A stretch of DNA of 64,000 nt from contig NZ_CP086068.1 in assembly GCF_020783335.1 (NCBI RefSeq), positions 806,001 to 870,000 of the forward strand. Reading direction: 5' to 3'. This stretch comes from Mucilaginibacter daejeonensis (GTDB lineage: Bacteria > Bacteroidota > Bacteroidia > Sphingobacteriales > Sphingobacteriaceae). Below the pieces are notes generated by a model. The model worked only from the letters and a program-made list of their open reading frames with translations, made no database searches and had not been told where the DNA came from. Below, piece by piece: positions 42,793 through 52,759 of the stretch (the first letter of the stretch is position 1; each line of letters starts with the position of its first letter). The translations under genes and the position numbers were made by a program.

Positions 42793-44157
42793 TTATAACA
42801 CAAATGTTACGATCACCTGATTGGTGTTAGAGTCGATGATGTTGAAAAGGATGTTGGCTTGGTGATAATCAAGCACGCGTTTGACGATGCTTAGGCCAAT
42901 GCCTGTACCCGAACGGCTATTGGTGTTCGTGCCCCGGTAAAAAGTATTGAAAAGCTGAGCCGTATCGGCAAGCTGCGGCACCGGGCCGGTATTGGTGATG
43001 ATCACATCAATGGTGTGTTCCTTTTGCTTGATGCAGCATTCCACCACCTTATTGTCTGAATACAAGTAAGCGTTCTTGATCAAGTTCAACATCACGATCT
43101 TTAGCAATACCTCATCGGCGCTGATCTCAATGTCGGTCTCCTTAGTGGTCGTATTCTCGATCTCAAATTTTAGCTTCAGGTCGGGGTACAGCACCGACAG
43201 TTCGGCCGAAGCTCCGAACACCACTTCATCTAATCTCAAGGGTTTAAAGTCGACCATCGTGCGGCGGTTGTTCACCTCAGCAAATGAGATAAGCGAGGTG
43301 ATGATCTCGGATAGCTTAAAGGCATCGTCGGCCACGCTGCTCAGGTATGCACGGGTGGCGTCATCCAGGTCGGCGGTCTGCATCATGTTCTCGGTTTGCA
43401 GGGCTATGCGGGCAACAGGGGTACGCAACTCATGTGAGGCATTGGCCGTGAACTCGCGCTGACGGGCGTAGGCCTGATCGATACGGTCCATCATCTGGTT
43501 AAAAGATCTGGCCAATGCATTGATCTCGTCCTCACGTTTGGCCTTGGGTAGCCTGATGGTCAGTTCATTATCAGCTATTTCTTGTATCTGCTTCCGGAAT
43601 ATATCCAGTGGTTCGAGACTTTTTTTACTTAACCAAAAGGATAACAGCCACACCAACAAAGTTCCTGTTATGAAAGCGCCGAGTAACAGATATTTCAGGT
43701 ACACCAATTTACGATTGCCATAAGTATCGGTGGCCGAAATGAGCACGTAATTATCTTTCTTTTGCGAGGTGTAGAAAACGCCCAGCACCTCAAATTCCTT
43801 ATACGTTTTGAATACCCTACCCTCTTTCTTCACCTGATCCAGTTCGGCGTTGGTCCAGCGCACGTCGGCGTTGTCGGCACTGCGGTAAATAAGCTTTTTG
43901 TTGGTATCGAACACCTGCACTTTCTCGCTGTACAAACGGGTGATGCTATTCTCATCCACCATCTTTTGCGTGGCAGGAGTGACCTCCTTTACATCCAGCA
44001 AAATGCGGGCAGTGGTTTCGGCCTTCTCGGCCAGCCGATCCACAAATTCTTCCTGCCTGAAATCGGCAAATAGCCAGTAAACCACCAGCATCACCACGGC
44101 CAGTACTACCGAGAACAGGCAACTGAAGATCAAAGAGAACCGCTGCTTCAAATTCAT
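42793..44157 (-). CDS. Membrane sensor histidine kinase (OmpR-type partner)
   Basis: 454 aa. Transmembrane helix 1 at ~8-29, periplasmic sensor region ~30-153, helix 2 at ~154-176, HAMP linker, then HisKA with TANASHELRTPVARI (phospho-acceptor His242), and the ATPase domain (IVMLNLIKNAYLYSDNK; GTGIGLSIVKRVLDYH). Its ATG overlaps the response regulator stop by 4 bp, so both are made together. It is third in the operon receptor - regulator - kinase and probably senses an envelope signal linked to the receptor's substrate. Confidence 0.93.
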   Translation of the reverse strand: MNLKQRFSLIFSCLFSVVLAVVMLVVYWLFADFRQEEFVDRLAEKAETTARILLDVKEVTPATQKMVDENSITRLYSEKVQVFDTNKKLIYRSADNADVRWTNAELDQVKKEGRVFKTYKEFEVLGVFYTSQKKDNYVLISATDTYGNRKLVYLKYLLLGAFITGTLLVWLLSFWLSKKSLEPLDIFRKQIQEIADNELTIRLPKAKREDEINALARSFNQMMDRIDQAYARQREFTANASHELRTPVARIALQTENMMQTADLDDATRAYLSSVADDAFKLSEIITSLISFAEVNNRRTMVDFKPLRLDEVVFGASAELSVLYPDLKLKFEIENTTTKETDIEISADEVLLKIVMLNLIKNAYLYSDNKVVECCIKQKEHTIDVIITNTGPVPQLADTAQLFNTFYRGTNTNSRSGTGIGLSIVKRVLDYHQANILFNIIDSNTNQVIVTFVL

Positions 44158-44840
44158 GCCAATGATCTTAAATAGTACCCGAAACCGGCGCGGGTGTGGA
44201 TCAGCGGACGCGCAAAGCCTTTGTCGATCTTATTGCGCAAATAGTTGATGTATACCTCAATGGTGTTAGTACCCGTTTCAAAATTGATATCCCACACCTT
44301 GGAGGCAATGGTCTGTTTGGACACGGTTCGTCCATCGGCAGCGGCCAGCAGCTCGAGTAGCTTATATTCTTTAGGGGTAAGCACTATCTCTTTACCATTA
44401 CGGGTCACCTTTAACTCTGCCGAATCGATCACCAGGTCATCGATCTTGTACACGTGCTTCTCCTCGATCTTGGTATTGCTGCTTCGGCGTAGCAAGGCGT
44501 TCACACGGGCCAGCAACTCTTCCAGGTGGAAGGGTTTCACCAGGTAATCGTCGGCACCAAATTCCAATGCGTTAACCTTGTCCTCAACGGCACTGTAAGC
44601 GGTAAGCATTAAAATAGGGATAGAACGGTTCTGCTGGCGGACCTTTTTGCATACCTCAAGCCCGTTGAGGCCGGGCACGTTCACATCTAATATGTACATG
44701 TCATAAGCGGTAAGCTCGGTCTGCTTAAAAAAGATATGACCATCGTACACCTGATCACATTCAAAGCCACGGTTGGTGAAGAACTGGCGAAGCTCGCTGG
44801 CCATCTTGTGGTCGTCCTCAAGTATCAGTATCTTATGCAT
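44154..44840 (-). CDS. OmpR/PhoB-family response regulator
   Basis: 228 aa. Receiver domain with acidic pocket EDD (8-10), phospho-acceptor Asp52 (YILDVNVPGLNG), Thr80 and Lys102 (VKPF). Winged-helix DNA-binding domain from ~130 (LTPKEYKLLELLAAADGRTVSKQTI ... TIEVYINYLRNKID). Lies 33 bp downstream of the TonB receptor gene and overlaps the kinase gene by 4 bp. Confidence 0.95.
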   Translation of the reverse strand: MHKILILEDDHKMASELRQFFTNRGFECDQVYDGHIFFKQTELTAYDMYILDVNVPGLNGLEVCKKVRQQNRSIPILMLTAYSAVEDKVNALEFGADDYLVKPFHLEELLARVNALLRRSSNTKIEEKHVYKIDDLVIDSAELKVTRNGKEIVLTPKEYKLLELLAAADGRTVSKQTIASKVWDINFETGTNTIEVYINYLRNKIDKGFARPLIHTRAGFGYYLRSLA

Positions 44841-44873
44841 AACATATAGGTGACGAAAGCATGATGCTTCCCG

Positions 44874-47288
44874 TTAATTGGTCTTTACACGTTTGGCCTC
44901 TTCATCCGCACCGGTGGTATGAGCCTCTGTGGTCTTTAGCTGTTTACTGCCAAAGTTATAAGTAAATGCAATGATCACGTTACGGGTATCATTATATTGT
45001 TTCAGCCGCAGATCAATGTCCTGGTAGCGGATGGTCCCACGGGTCTTATCATCAAATAAAAGGTCCGACACGCTGAGGCTGATCTTGCCCCGGTCATGCA
45101 ATATCTTTTTCGCTATGCCCATGTCAACACTGCTGTTGCGGCCAGCCCTGATGAACTCGTATTGACTCGGTGTGGCATAGTAGGCCGCGATCTGCCCGGT
45201 CCAGGTCTTGCTCATCTTCAGGTCAGTTTGGGTGAAGAACACGTGCCCCCACTTTTGCGCATCAAATATACCGCCCTGGTAAAAGGCAGCATAACGCTGA
45301 AGTGAGGTGATCACGCCGCCATAACCGTCCATCAGTTTACCGATCTTGATCGGGAAATTAAGCTGTGCGGTAAAGTTCTGTGCTTCGGCCAGGTTATCGG
45401 CCACGCTGAAGCTCACCAGCCTCGGTACGCCATTCGGGTCAATAATGGTCTTTTGTTGCGGGGCGTAATCAACGATGATGTTGCTGGTACGATCGTACGA
45501 TAAAGCCAATATGGGCAACCCGGTGTATGTTAAACTTACTTTGGCTGAGTGTGTGGTTTGCGGCGTAAGTAACGGGTTGCCCTTGGTATAGGTAAGCGGG
45601 TCAAGGTATACCTCAAATGGGTTTTGCTGCTGATAGCTGGGGCGGCCTATGCGCTTGTTATACTGACCGGTTATGGCCAGCACACTGTCCAGATGGCGGG
45701 TGATCATCAGGCTTGGGAACAGTTGAACATAATTGCGGTCGAGCACGGTCTTTTTATACGAGGTGCCGGTAGCCACCGTTTGTTCGGCACGAAGGCCGGC
45801 CTGCATATCCCATTTTCTCAACGTGGTGTAGAAGTTGCCATAGGCCGCGTTGATATTCTCGCGGTAGACGAAACGGTCAGACCGGTCAACGCCTTTTACC
45901 CCGTTCTGCTCGAACTGCAGGTCATTGTCGATCTTGGCCACGCTCACCTTTATTCCGCTTTCTAATTTGCTGTTCTTGCCGATCGGGTATACATGATCGG
46001 CCTTAAGCGTCTTAAAGTTGATCGGTGTGTTGATGCGCTGGTAGTTGTGAATGATGTTACCGGCAGAGGGGAACACCGTGATCTGGCTAACGTTTCTGAT
46101 CAGGTAATGTGCCGCATCAGCATCCACTGAAAGGGTTTCGCCCGGTTTGGCAAAACTGTGTCGCCAATTCAGGTTCAGCGACAGATTTCGATTCACGTTA
46201 CTTTGGTCATTAGTGCTGGTGAACGCATCGATGAGGCCGCCGTTCAGGATGCTGGTCTGGATAGAATGGTTGCGGTAATCGCCGATGCCGTCACGGTCAA
46301 AGCCATTGATCACAAAGCCAATAGTGTTCAGGCTGTCTATCTTAAGGTCGGCCCCACCTTGATAACTATGCATACCATATTGCGATGGGTTGTAGTTGCG
46401 CTGATCATATCGGCTTTGGTCATGTAGCCGCTCGATAAGATCGACCTCGAATTGCGTACGATACAAGTAGCTATAGTTGCCGAACACGTTGAGGTCGCCA
46501 TCCTGGTGGTTAAAGCTCACTGAGGGGTTATAGCGTTGATATACTTTGTTTCCTTCACCCACTTCGGTAAGCCGGTAAGGGTCGGCACCGGTGGCAAAGC
46601 CTGCGGTAATGTTGGTGCCTGCGGTCTGTTTATGTTTAAGTACCACATTGATGATAGCATCGCCCTCGGCATCGAACTTAGCTGACGGATTGCTGATCAC
46701 CTCTATACGTTCGATACTGTTGGCCGGAGTGGCCCTTAAAAAAGCGTTCATGTCCTGATAAGGGGATAACCGACCGTTCACCATGATCACCAGTTTGTTC
46801 TTACCGGTCATGGTCACCCGGTCGTTCAACACCCTGATGCCCGGTACATGCCTCAATATCTCAGAGGCGGTAGCTCCTGCGGCCAATACACTGTTCTGCA
46901 CGTTCACCACCAGTTTATCGACCCGCTGCTCGAGGAATGGCTTACGACCTGTGACCACCACATCGCTCAACTGCTTCATATCCGCAATAAGTTTCAGGTC
47001 GGGTAGCGTTAGGTCCTTTCCCTCAAAGTTGAACGGAGCTGATGCCAAAGGTTTGAAGCCGATGCCTGTGGTCGCGATCTTGTATTCACCTGGATTGATC
47101 TTAGAGAATCGGTAAGCGCCATCGGCATCGGTCAGCGTAGAGCGCACGGCTGAATCGGCAGTGGTCAGCAGCACCACATTAGCGAAGCCCAGCGGCTGGC
47201 CCTTATCGTCCATTACATGTCCGGTAATGTTCTGCGCGTTAACCAAGCCGCACCAGCAGCTTGTCATCAGCAATAATAACCACTTCAT
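44874..47288 (-). CDS. TonB-dependent receptor (OMP_b-brl_3-type barrel)
   Basis: 804 aa with signal peptide (MKWLLLLMTSCWCGLVNAQ), a carboxypeptidase-regulatory-like domain (ITGHVMDDKGQPLGFANVVLL ... KINPGEYKI), a plug (VVVTGRKPFLEQRVDKLVVNV, ASEILRHVPGIRV) and a long beta-barrel ending in ITFTYNFG-type strands before a charged tail. It lacks a SusD partner and belongs to the smaller-barrel group common in Bacteroidota. First gene of an operon with a two-component system; the transported ligand is unknown, possibly peptide, metal chelate or a carbohydrate. Confidence 0.88.
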   Translation of the reverse strand: MKWLLLLMTSCWCGLVNAQNITGHVMDDKGQPLGFANVVLLTTADSAVRSTLTDADGAYRFSKINPGEYKIATTGIGFKPLASAPFNFEGKDLTLPDLKLIADMKQLSDVVVTGRKPFLEQRVDKLVVNVQNSVLAAGATASEILRHVPGIRVLNDRVTMTGKNKLVIMVNGRLSPYQDMNAFLRATPANSIERIEVISNPSAKFDAEGDAIINVVLKHKQTAGTNITAGFATGADPYRLTEVGEGNKVYQRYNPSVSFNHQDGDLNVFGNYSYLYRTQFEVDLIERLHDQSRYDQRNYNPSQYGMHSYQGGADLKIDSLNTIGFVINGFDRDGIGDYRNHSIQTSILNGGLIDAFTSTNDQSNVNRNLSLNLNWRHSFAKPGETLSVDADAAHYLIRNVSQITVFPSAGNIIHNYQRINTPINFKTLKADHVYPIGKNSKLESGIKVSVAKIDNDLQFEQNGVKGVDRSDRFVYRENINAAYGNFYTTLRKWDMQAGLRAEQTVATGTSYKKTVLDRNYVQLFPSLMITRHLDSVLAITGQYNKRIGRPSYQQQNPFEVYLDPLTYTKGNPLLTPQTTHSAKVSLTYTGLPILALSYDRTSNIIVDYAPQQKTIIDPNGVPRLVSFSVADNLAEAQNFTAQLNFPIKIGKLMDGYGGVITSLQRYAAFYQGGIFDAQKWGHVFFTQTDLKMSKTWTGQIAAYYATPSQYEFIRAGRNSSVDMGIAKKILHDRGKISLSVSDLLFDDKTRGTIRYQDIDLRLKQYNDTRNVIIAFTYNFGSKQLKTTEAHTTGADEEAKRVKTN

Positions 47289-47309
47289 CGATCACTCTTT
47301 ACCAATAGC

Positions 47310-47334
47310 CTGTTCTTAATTTGGGGAAGAACAG
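47310..47334. repeat. 8-bp inverted repeat in the 5' leader of the TonB receptor
   Basis: CTGTTCTT (47310-47317) and AAGAACAG (47327-47334) with a 9-bp spacer, between the receptor start and its -7 box. It could be a dimeric regulator site, for instance of the downstream OmpR-type regulator, or an mRNA hairpin. Confidence 0.35.
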
Positions 47335-47338
47335 ACAT

Positions 47339-47346
47339 CAAAATTA
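47339..47346 (-). promoter_or_regulatory. Candidate -7 box of the TonB receptor operon
   Basis: On the minus strand TAATTTTG matches TAnnTTTG, 50 bp before the receptor ATG. The -33 element is not clear. Confidence 0.45.
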
Positions 47347-47504
47347 GTGAATGTCAAAATACTGTTACACAGGCTAACCAAATTCTAAGGCGATCATAAT
47401 GTGGCGAGGTGAGGGCTTCACTAAAGGGCTCATACAGACTGTGCAGGACGGTGCAACTATAAAATAAATGCACTTTAGCTATCCTCATTTATAGTACTTA
47501 ATAC

Positions 47505-49112
47505 ATGCCCTCTAATATGTTGCTTTCGCTTAAAGGATTCCTGTTGATGTTATGTGCTTGCTGTTCACTGTTCAGCCAAGCATTGGGCCAGGCCAATAAC
47601 ATCAAGAACGATGTGTTTTGGGACACTAGCGGCGGGCAGCCGATCTATAGCCAGGGCGGTGGCATATTTACCTTTACCGACCCCAAAACCGGTAAAGACC
47701 GCTACTATTGGTACGGCGTGCATTACAAAGAGGCAGATCTTTACCGCAAGGCGCCTTCGGTCACCTACCCGAACGCTACTTTCCATTCGGTCACCTGCTA
47801 CAGCTCTACCGACCTGGTCAACTGGAAATTTGAAGCAGATGTGCTGAAACCGGAGGACGTTTTTGATGATGGGAGAAAGACCTGGGTCGGCCGTTTGGGT
47901 GTAGCCTATATCAAGGAGCTAAAGAAGTATGCCATGTTCGTGCAATATGGTGCACAAGTGCTGGTGGCCACTGCTGATCGACCCACAGGGACCTTTGCCA
48001 AACATCAGCAGATCAATATGCAGCCTATTATCGGCACCACCAATACCGGTGATCAAACCGTGTTCACTGATCCTGATACCGGGCGCTCGTACCTGATCTA
48101 TTCCTATGGCAGGGGCCGCAACAGGATATACGTATCGAAGATAGGCGTGAAGGATGGCAAGATCGGCCTGCTGGACTGTACGGAGGTATTTAAAGGAGAG
48201 AGCCGCGAAGGGAATTGCATGTTCAAGTACAAGGGCAAGTATTATATGTGCGCTTCCAATATCTACGGATGGGATTCATCATATGCCTATTACCTGGTGG
48301 CCGACAATATCAGAGGACCATACACACCCACCAATGATATGCAGGTGATGAAAGGTTGTGCAGATGACTTTGCCCACGTAACGCAGACCGGCTTTTTCGT
48401 GACCGTACGCGGAACGCAGCAGGAGACCGTGGTTTATTGTGGTGACCGTTGGGCCGACTTTGCGGGCAATGGACTTGGCTACAACCAGTGGTTCCCGTTA
48501 ACGTTCGATGGTAGCACACCCTATTTCAACTCCATCAGTTCCTGGAATTTGAATACCTTGACCGGAAAGTGGACCGTAGGCGCCGATAACAACTATGTGA
48601 AAAACGGAAGTTTTGAGGCCGACCGTAATCACATCCCCAGCAAGGTGAAACCTATACAGGAGCAACTGACCGGGTGGCGTACTGAAGTGATCAAAGGCAA
48701 TAAGATCATGGTGGGTAACGATGAATCTCCTGTATTGAACTATTTTAATACGGAGGACGACCGCAAGAAAGTGATCGGCGAAAAAAGCCTGAACATTAGC
48801 GACAACGTGGACTTCAAACGCCAAGTATCTCAACTGATCACTTCGTCGCCGTATGTGCCGTTGAAGGATGGCTTATATACCCTTACTGCAAGCGTACAGA
48901 ATAGCAAAGGATTTGGCCAATTGGAGATGTACGCTCAAAGTAAAGGCAAATGGTCAACGCAAAACCTTAATAAGGAGCATCCGGACTGGCAGACCATCAC
49001 GATCAAAAACATCGCTGTCAGAAACGGAGAGGTGGAGGTGGGCTTTGTGGCAGAAGGAGCGGCCAACGCGTTCTGCCATATCGATGATGTCACGTTGGTA
49101 CCACAAAAGTGA
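47505..49112 (+). CDS. GH43-like glycosidase with C-terminal carbohydrate-binding-like domain
   Basis: 535 aa with signal peptide ending in LGQ. The five-bladed propeller of GH43 is suggested by SQGGGIFTFTDPKTGKDRYYWYG, YSSTDLVNWKFEADVL, QTVFTDPDTGRSYLIYSYG and the acid region GESREGNCMFKYKGKYYMCAS, with DDFAHVTQTGFF later. Residues from ~365 (NNYVKNGSFEADRNHIPSKV) form a beta-sandwich typical of carbohydrate-binding modules in Bacteroidota enzymes. GH43 members remove arabinose, xylose or galactose; the substrate here is not evident. Single gene, outside the main glycan cluster and without its own SusCD. Confidence 0.8.
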   Translation: MPSNMLLSLKGFLLMLCACCSLFSQALGQANNIKNDVFWDTSGGQPIYSQGGGIFTFTDPKTGKDRYYWYGVHYKEADLYRKAPSVTYPNATFHSVTCYSSTDLVNWKFEADVLKPEDVFDDGRKTWVGRLGVAYIKELKKYAMFVQYGAQVLVATADRPTGTFAKHQQINMQPIIGTTNTGDQTVFTDPDTGRSYLIYSYGRGRNRIYVSKIGVKDGKIGLLDCTEVFKGESREGNCMFKYKGKYYMCASNIYGWDSSYAYYLVADNIRGPYTPTNDMQVMKGCADDFAHVTQTGFFVTVRGTQQETVVYCGDRWADFAGNGLGYNQWFPLTFDGSTPYFNSISSWNLNTLTGKWTVGADNNYVKNGSFEADRNHIPSKVKPIQEQLTGWRTEVIKGNKIMVGNDESPVLNYFNTEDDRKKVIGEKSLNISDNVDFKRQVSQLITSSPYVPLKDGLYTLTASVQNSKGFGQLEMYAQSKGKWSTQNLNKEHPDWQTITIKNIAVRNGEVEVGFVAEGAANAFCHIDDVTLVPQK

Positions 49113-49170
49113 TCAGCTTTCCTTGCAGATGAATGATGCACCCACGGCTTAAATTTTTTAGGTTTGCCGC

Positions 49171-49860
49171 GTGGAACATGTTTTAGATAACCCTACCTGG
49201 AATGCACTCACCACCGGCAATGCGCAATTGGCCAATGGCACCGGTGCGGTCAGGTATTTTTTACCTGAGGTATCGCCCTTTACAGGAGTTGAAGAGAATA
49301 CTGTTGAGAACCTGTTGCAACTGCATGATCAGCTTCCGTTCAGTAGTCCCATTGGCTTTGTGACCGAGACCGAGATCGACCTGCCCGCTTCCTGGACCTT
49401 ATTGAACAAGCTCGAATGTTTTCAGATGGTATACAGCAAGGAAGAATTGCCTGAAGAGCCTGTTGTGCCCATCGTTCCGCTAACTGAAAAGGACATACCG
49501 CAAATGCTGGCATTGACCAAACTTACCGTACCCGGCCCCTTTGCCGAACGTACCATAGATTTTGGACACTACACGGGCATATTTGCCGGCGACCAACTGG
49601 TAGCGATGGCCGGCCAGCGCATGAGCCCCCAGCCTTACGCCGAGATCAGCGCTGTATGCACCCACCCTGACCATTTAGCAAAAGGTTATGCCAAGCAATT
49701 GTTGAACTACCAGATCACCCGCATCAAACTGGCAGGTGAGATACCGTTCTTGCACGTACGTAATGATAACGAGCGCGCGATCAGGGTGTATGAAAGTATT
49801 GGTTTTGTGAAGCGCCGGGTGTTGCACTTCCATATTCTGGTAAAGACAAAGGCCGCTTGA
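49171..49860 (+). CDS. GNAT family N-acetyltransferase (FR47-like)
   Basis: 229 aa starting at GTG 49171 (the only start that keeps the family's N-terminal HVLDNPTWNALTTGN). The C-terminal half has the acetyl-CoA fold: VAMAGQRMSPQPYAEISAVCTHPDHLAKGYAKQLLNYQ (motif A, loop variant HLAKGYA) and RNDNERAIRVYESIGFVKRRV (motif B). Acetyl acceptor unknown. The last codons are part of the terminator stem shared with uvrA. Confidence 0.88.
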   Translation: MEHVLDNPTWNALTTGNAQLANGTGAVRYFLPEVSPFTGVEENTVENLLQLHDQLPFSSPIGFVTETEIDLPASWTLLNKLECFQMVYSKEELPEEPVVPIVPLTEKDIPQMLALTKLTVPGPFAERTIDFGHYTGIFAGDQLVAMAGQRMSPQPYAEISAVCTHPDHLAKGYAKQLLNYQITRIKLAGEIPFLHVRNDNERAIRVYESIGFVKRRVLHFHILVKTKAA

Positions 49861-49878
49861 TGAGCGGCCTTTGTCTTT
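49842..49878. terminator. Bidirectional terminator between the GNAT gene and uvrA
   Basis: Perfect 16-bp stem AAAGACAAAGGCCGCT (49842-49857), loop TGATG, AGCGGCCTTTGTCTTT (49863-49878). The GNAT stop codon lies at the loop, so the stem's left arm is coding. Confidence 0.85.
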
Positions 49879-49882
49879 ATTA

Positions 49883-52705
49883 TTACTTACCTAACCGTTC
49901 TTTCAGGAACTGGCCGGTATAGCTTTTCTTGTCTTTAATGAGGTCGTCAGGTAGACCCTCGAACACCAGGGTACCGCCATTGTCGCCGCCACCCGGACCA
50001 ATATCAACTACCCAATCGGCGCATTTGATCACGTCCATATTGTGTTCGATCACAATGATAGTGTTGCCCTGATCAAGCAGTGCCTCAAATGAGGCCAGCA
50101 GCTTCTTGATGTCTGCAAAGTGCAGGCCGGTGGTCGGTTCGTCAAATATAAAGAGGGTCTTGCTGGCGTTGTTACCCTTGATCAGGAACGAGGCCAGTTT
50201 GATACGTTGCGCCTCGCCGCCCGAAAGGGTGTTTGACGACTGTCCTAACTGCACGTAGCCTAAACCTACATCTTGTAGTGGCTTAAGTTTGGCCAATATC
50301 TTGGGCTCATCGGCAAAGAACTCAAGCGACTCGTCGATGGTCATGTTCAATACCTCTGATACGTTCTTTTCCTTGTACTGTACATCCAGCACCGGTTGTT
50401 TGAAGCGCTGACCATTACAAGCCTCGCATGGCAAAAATATATCGGCCATGAACTGCATCTCGATCTTTACCTCGCCCTCGCCCTGGCAAACATCACAACG
50501 GCCGCCCTCTACGTTAAACGAAAATGCCGATGGTTTAAGTCCCGAAGCTTTGGCAGCAGGTTGAGCAGCGTATAGGTTGCGTATCTCATCCCAGGCCTTT
50601 ACATAGGTAACAGGGTTTGATCGTGACGACCGGCCGATAGGGTTCTGGTCCACCAGTTCAACCGCTTCTATCTTGCTATAATCACCTTCAATGCTATCGT
50701 AGGTGCCGGTCTGCTCGCCCGAATAATTGCCCAATACTTTTTGCAGGGCTGGGTGCAGAATCCGTTTTACCAAGCTGGTCTTACCTGAGCCGGACACACC
50801 GGTCACCACAGTAAGCACCCCTAGCGGGAATTTCACATCGATATTCTTGAGGTTGTTCTCGCGGGCGCCTTTGATCAGGATATGGTCGTTCCATTTGCGG
50901 CGTTGTGCCGGTATGGTGATCTCTTCGCGGCCGCTCAGGTATTTGCCGGTAAGGCTGTCATTATCCACCAGGATCTGCTCATATGTGCCTGAAAAGATCA
51001 GGTTACCGCCATGGGTGCCTGCTTCCGGACCAATATCGATCAGGTGGTCGGCCGCTTGCATGATCTCTTCTTCGTGCTCAACCACCAGTACGGTGTTGCC
51101 CACATCGCGTAATGACTTGAGTACGCTGATCAAACGCTGCGTATCGCGGGGGTGTAGGCCGATGCTCGGCTCATCCAATACGTATACCGAGCCCACCAAA
51201 CTACTACCCAATGAGGTAGCCAGGTTGATACGCTGCGACTCACCGCCTGATAGGGTGTTCGACAAGCGGTTAAGAGTCAAATATCCCAAACCCACATCAT
51301 TTAAAAAGCTGATGCGGTTGGTGATCTCCATTAACAGGCGCTTGCCTATTTTGGCATCATGCTCATCCAGTTGCAGGTCATTAAAGAACTGCTTCGCCTT
51401 GTCGAGCGGCATGAGCACGATGTCGGTGATGGACCGGTCGGCGATCTTCACATAGGTGGCATCAGGGCGTAGGCGGCTGCCTTTGCAATCAGGGCAGGTG
51501 GTCTTGCCGCGGTAGCGCGATAGGATCACACGGTATTGTATCTTATAGGTCTGCTCCTCGATCTCTTTAAAGAAAGCGTCCAGGCCGCGGAAATATTTAT
51601 TACCGGTCCATAGTAGTTTCTTTTGCTTGTCGGTAAGTTGATTATATGGCCTGTGGATTGGGAAATCGAACTTGTCGGCCTGCCGGATGAGTTGCTGATT
51701 CCATTCGCTCATCTTTTCGCCACGCCATGGGGCAATGGCACTATCATATACAGACTTGCTTTTGTCGGGAATCACCAGGTCCTCGTCAATTCCGATCACC
51801 TTGCCGTAGCCTTCGCACTTGCGGCAGGCGCCGTAGGGGTTGTTAAAGCTGAAAAAGTTAGGCGTAGGTTCTTCAAAGCGGATACCGTCCAGTTCGAAGC
51901 GGTCGCAAAAGAAGGTCTCCTTTTCTTCGCCACCCTCGGGTAGCTGGTATCGCACGTAGCAATCGCCTTTGCCTTCAAAAAATGCGGTCTGGGCCGAATC
52001 TGCTATACGGCTCAAGGTCTCTTCTTCTTCGTTCTTGGTCACACGATCTACCACGATGCGCAATTGGTCATCGCTGGTAAGCGGGTCGTTGCCGATGGAG
52101 TCATCTTCCAATAAGCTTTCTATGCGCGACAGGCTGCCGTTCCATTCCACCCGTACAAAACCCTTTTGCAGTAAAACGGCCAATTCTTCCTTTAAACTGC
52201 GGTTATTGTGCGGATGCAGCAGGCAAAGGATGGTAAGCTGGGTATCATCAGGCTGTTGCTGGGCAAAGTTCACTACATCGGTAACGGTGTCTTTTTTTAC
52301 ACGGTTGCCCGATACGGGCGATATGGTCTTACCGATGCGTGAGAATAACAGCTTCAGGTAATCATAGATCTCGGTGCTGGTACCCACGGTAGAGCGGGGG
52401 TTACTGGTGATCACCTTTTGCTCAATGGCTATGGCCGGGGCAATACCTTTGATATAGTCCACATCAGGCTTGTTCATACGGCCCAGGAACTGGCGCGCGT
52501 ACGAGGATAAGCTCTCTACGTAACGGCGCTGACCTTCAGCGTATAAGGTGTCGAACGCCAGGGATGACTTACCCGAGCCCGACATGCCCGTGATCACCAC
52601 CAGTTGATTTTTGGGGATGGCAATGTCAAGGTTCTTGAGGTTATGCACCCGTGCGCCTTTGATGATGATATGTTTTTGCGGATCTTTTTCGGTCTCGATA
52701 CTCAT
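49883..52705 (-). CDS. uvrA: UvrABC excinuclease subunit A
   Basis: 940 aa from the ATG at 52705 (the frame is open to 52759, but MSIETEKD directly precedes the conserved IIIKGARVHNLKNLD). Two ABC ATPase modules: Walker A GMSGSGKSS and GVSGSGKTS, signatures LSGGESQRINLA and LSGGEAQRIKLA, and zinc fingers including CRKCEGYGKV and CDVCQGEGEV. UvrA finds helix-distorting lesions and loads UvrB for nucleotide excision repair. Transcribed alone; an unusual set of GTTACAT repeats lies upstream at 52878-53018. Confidence 0.97.
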   Translation of the reverse strand: MSIETEKDPQKHIIIKGARVHNLKNLDIAIPKNQLVVITGMSGSGKSSLAFDTLYAEGQRRYVESLSSYARQFLGRMNKPDVDYIKGIAPAIAIEQKVITSNPRSTVGTSTEIYDYLKLLFSRIGKTISPVSGNRVKKDTVTDVVNFAQQQPDDTQLTILCLLHPHNNRSLKEELAVLLQKGFVRVEWNGSLSRIESLLEDDSIGNDPLTSDDQLRIVVDRVTKNEEEETLSRIADSAQTAFFEGKGDCYVRYQLPEGGEEKETFFCDRFELDGIRFEEPTPNFFSFNNPYGACRKCEGYGKVIGIDEDLVIPDKSKSVYDSAIAPWRGEKMSEWNQQLIRQADKFDFPIHRPYNQLTDKQKKLLWTGNKYFRGLDAFFKEIEEQTYKIQYRVILSRYRGKTTCPDCKGSRLRPDATYVKIADRSITDIVLMPLDKAKQFFNDLQLDEHDAKIGKRLLMEITNRISFLNDVGLGYLTLNRLSNTLSGGESQRINLATSLGSSLVGSVYVLDEPSIGLHPRDTQRLISVLKSLRDVGNTVLVVEHEEEIMQAADHLIDIGPEAGTHGGNLIFSGTYEQILVDNDSLTGKYLSGREEITIPAQRRKWNDHILIKGARENNLKNIDVKFPLGVLTVVTGVSGSGKTSLVKRILHPALQKVLGNYSGEQTGTYDSIEGDYSKIEAVELVDQNPIGRSSRSNPVTYVKAWDEIRNLYAAQPAAKASGLKPSAFSFNVEGGRCDVCQGEGEVKIEMQFMADIFLPCEACNGQRFKQPVLDVQYKEKNVSEVLNMTIDESLEFFADEPKILAKLKPLQDVGLGYVQLGQSSNTLSGGEAQRIKLASFLIKGNNASKTLFIFDEPTTGLHFADIKKLLASFEALLDQGNTIIVIEHNMDVIKCADWVVDIGPGGGDNGGTLVFEGLPDDLIKDKKSYTGQFLKERLGK

Positions 52706-52759
52706 GTTTTGGGAGTAGTTCATGGCTCTTAGCGGGTAGCTCGTGGCAGCATTTACCAC

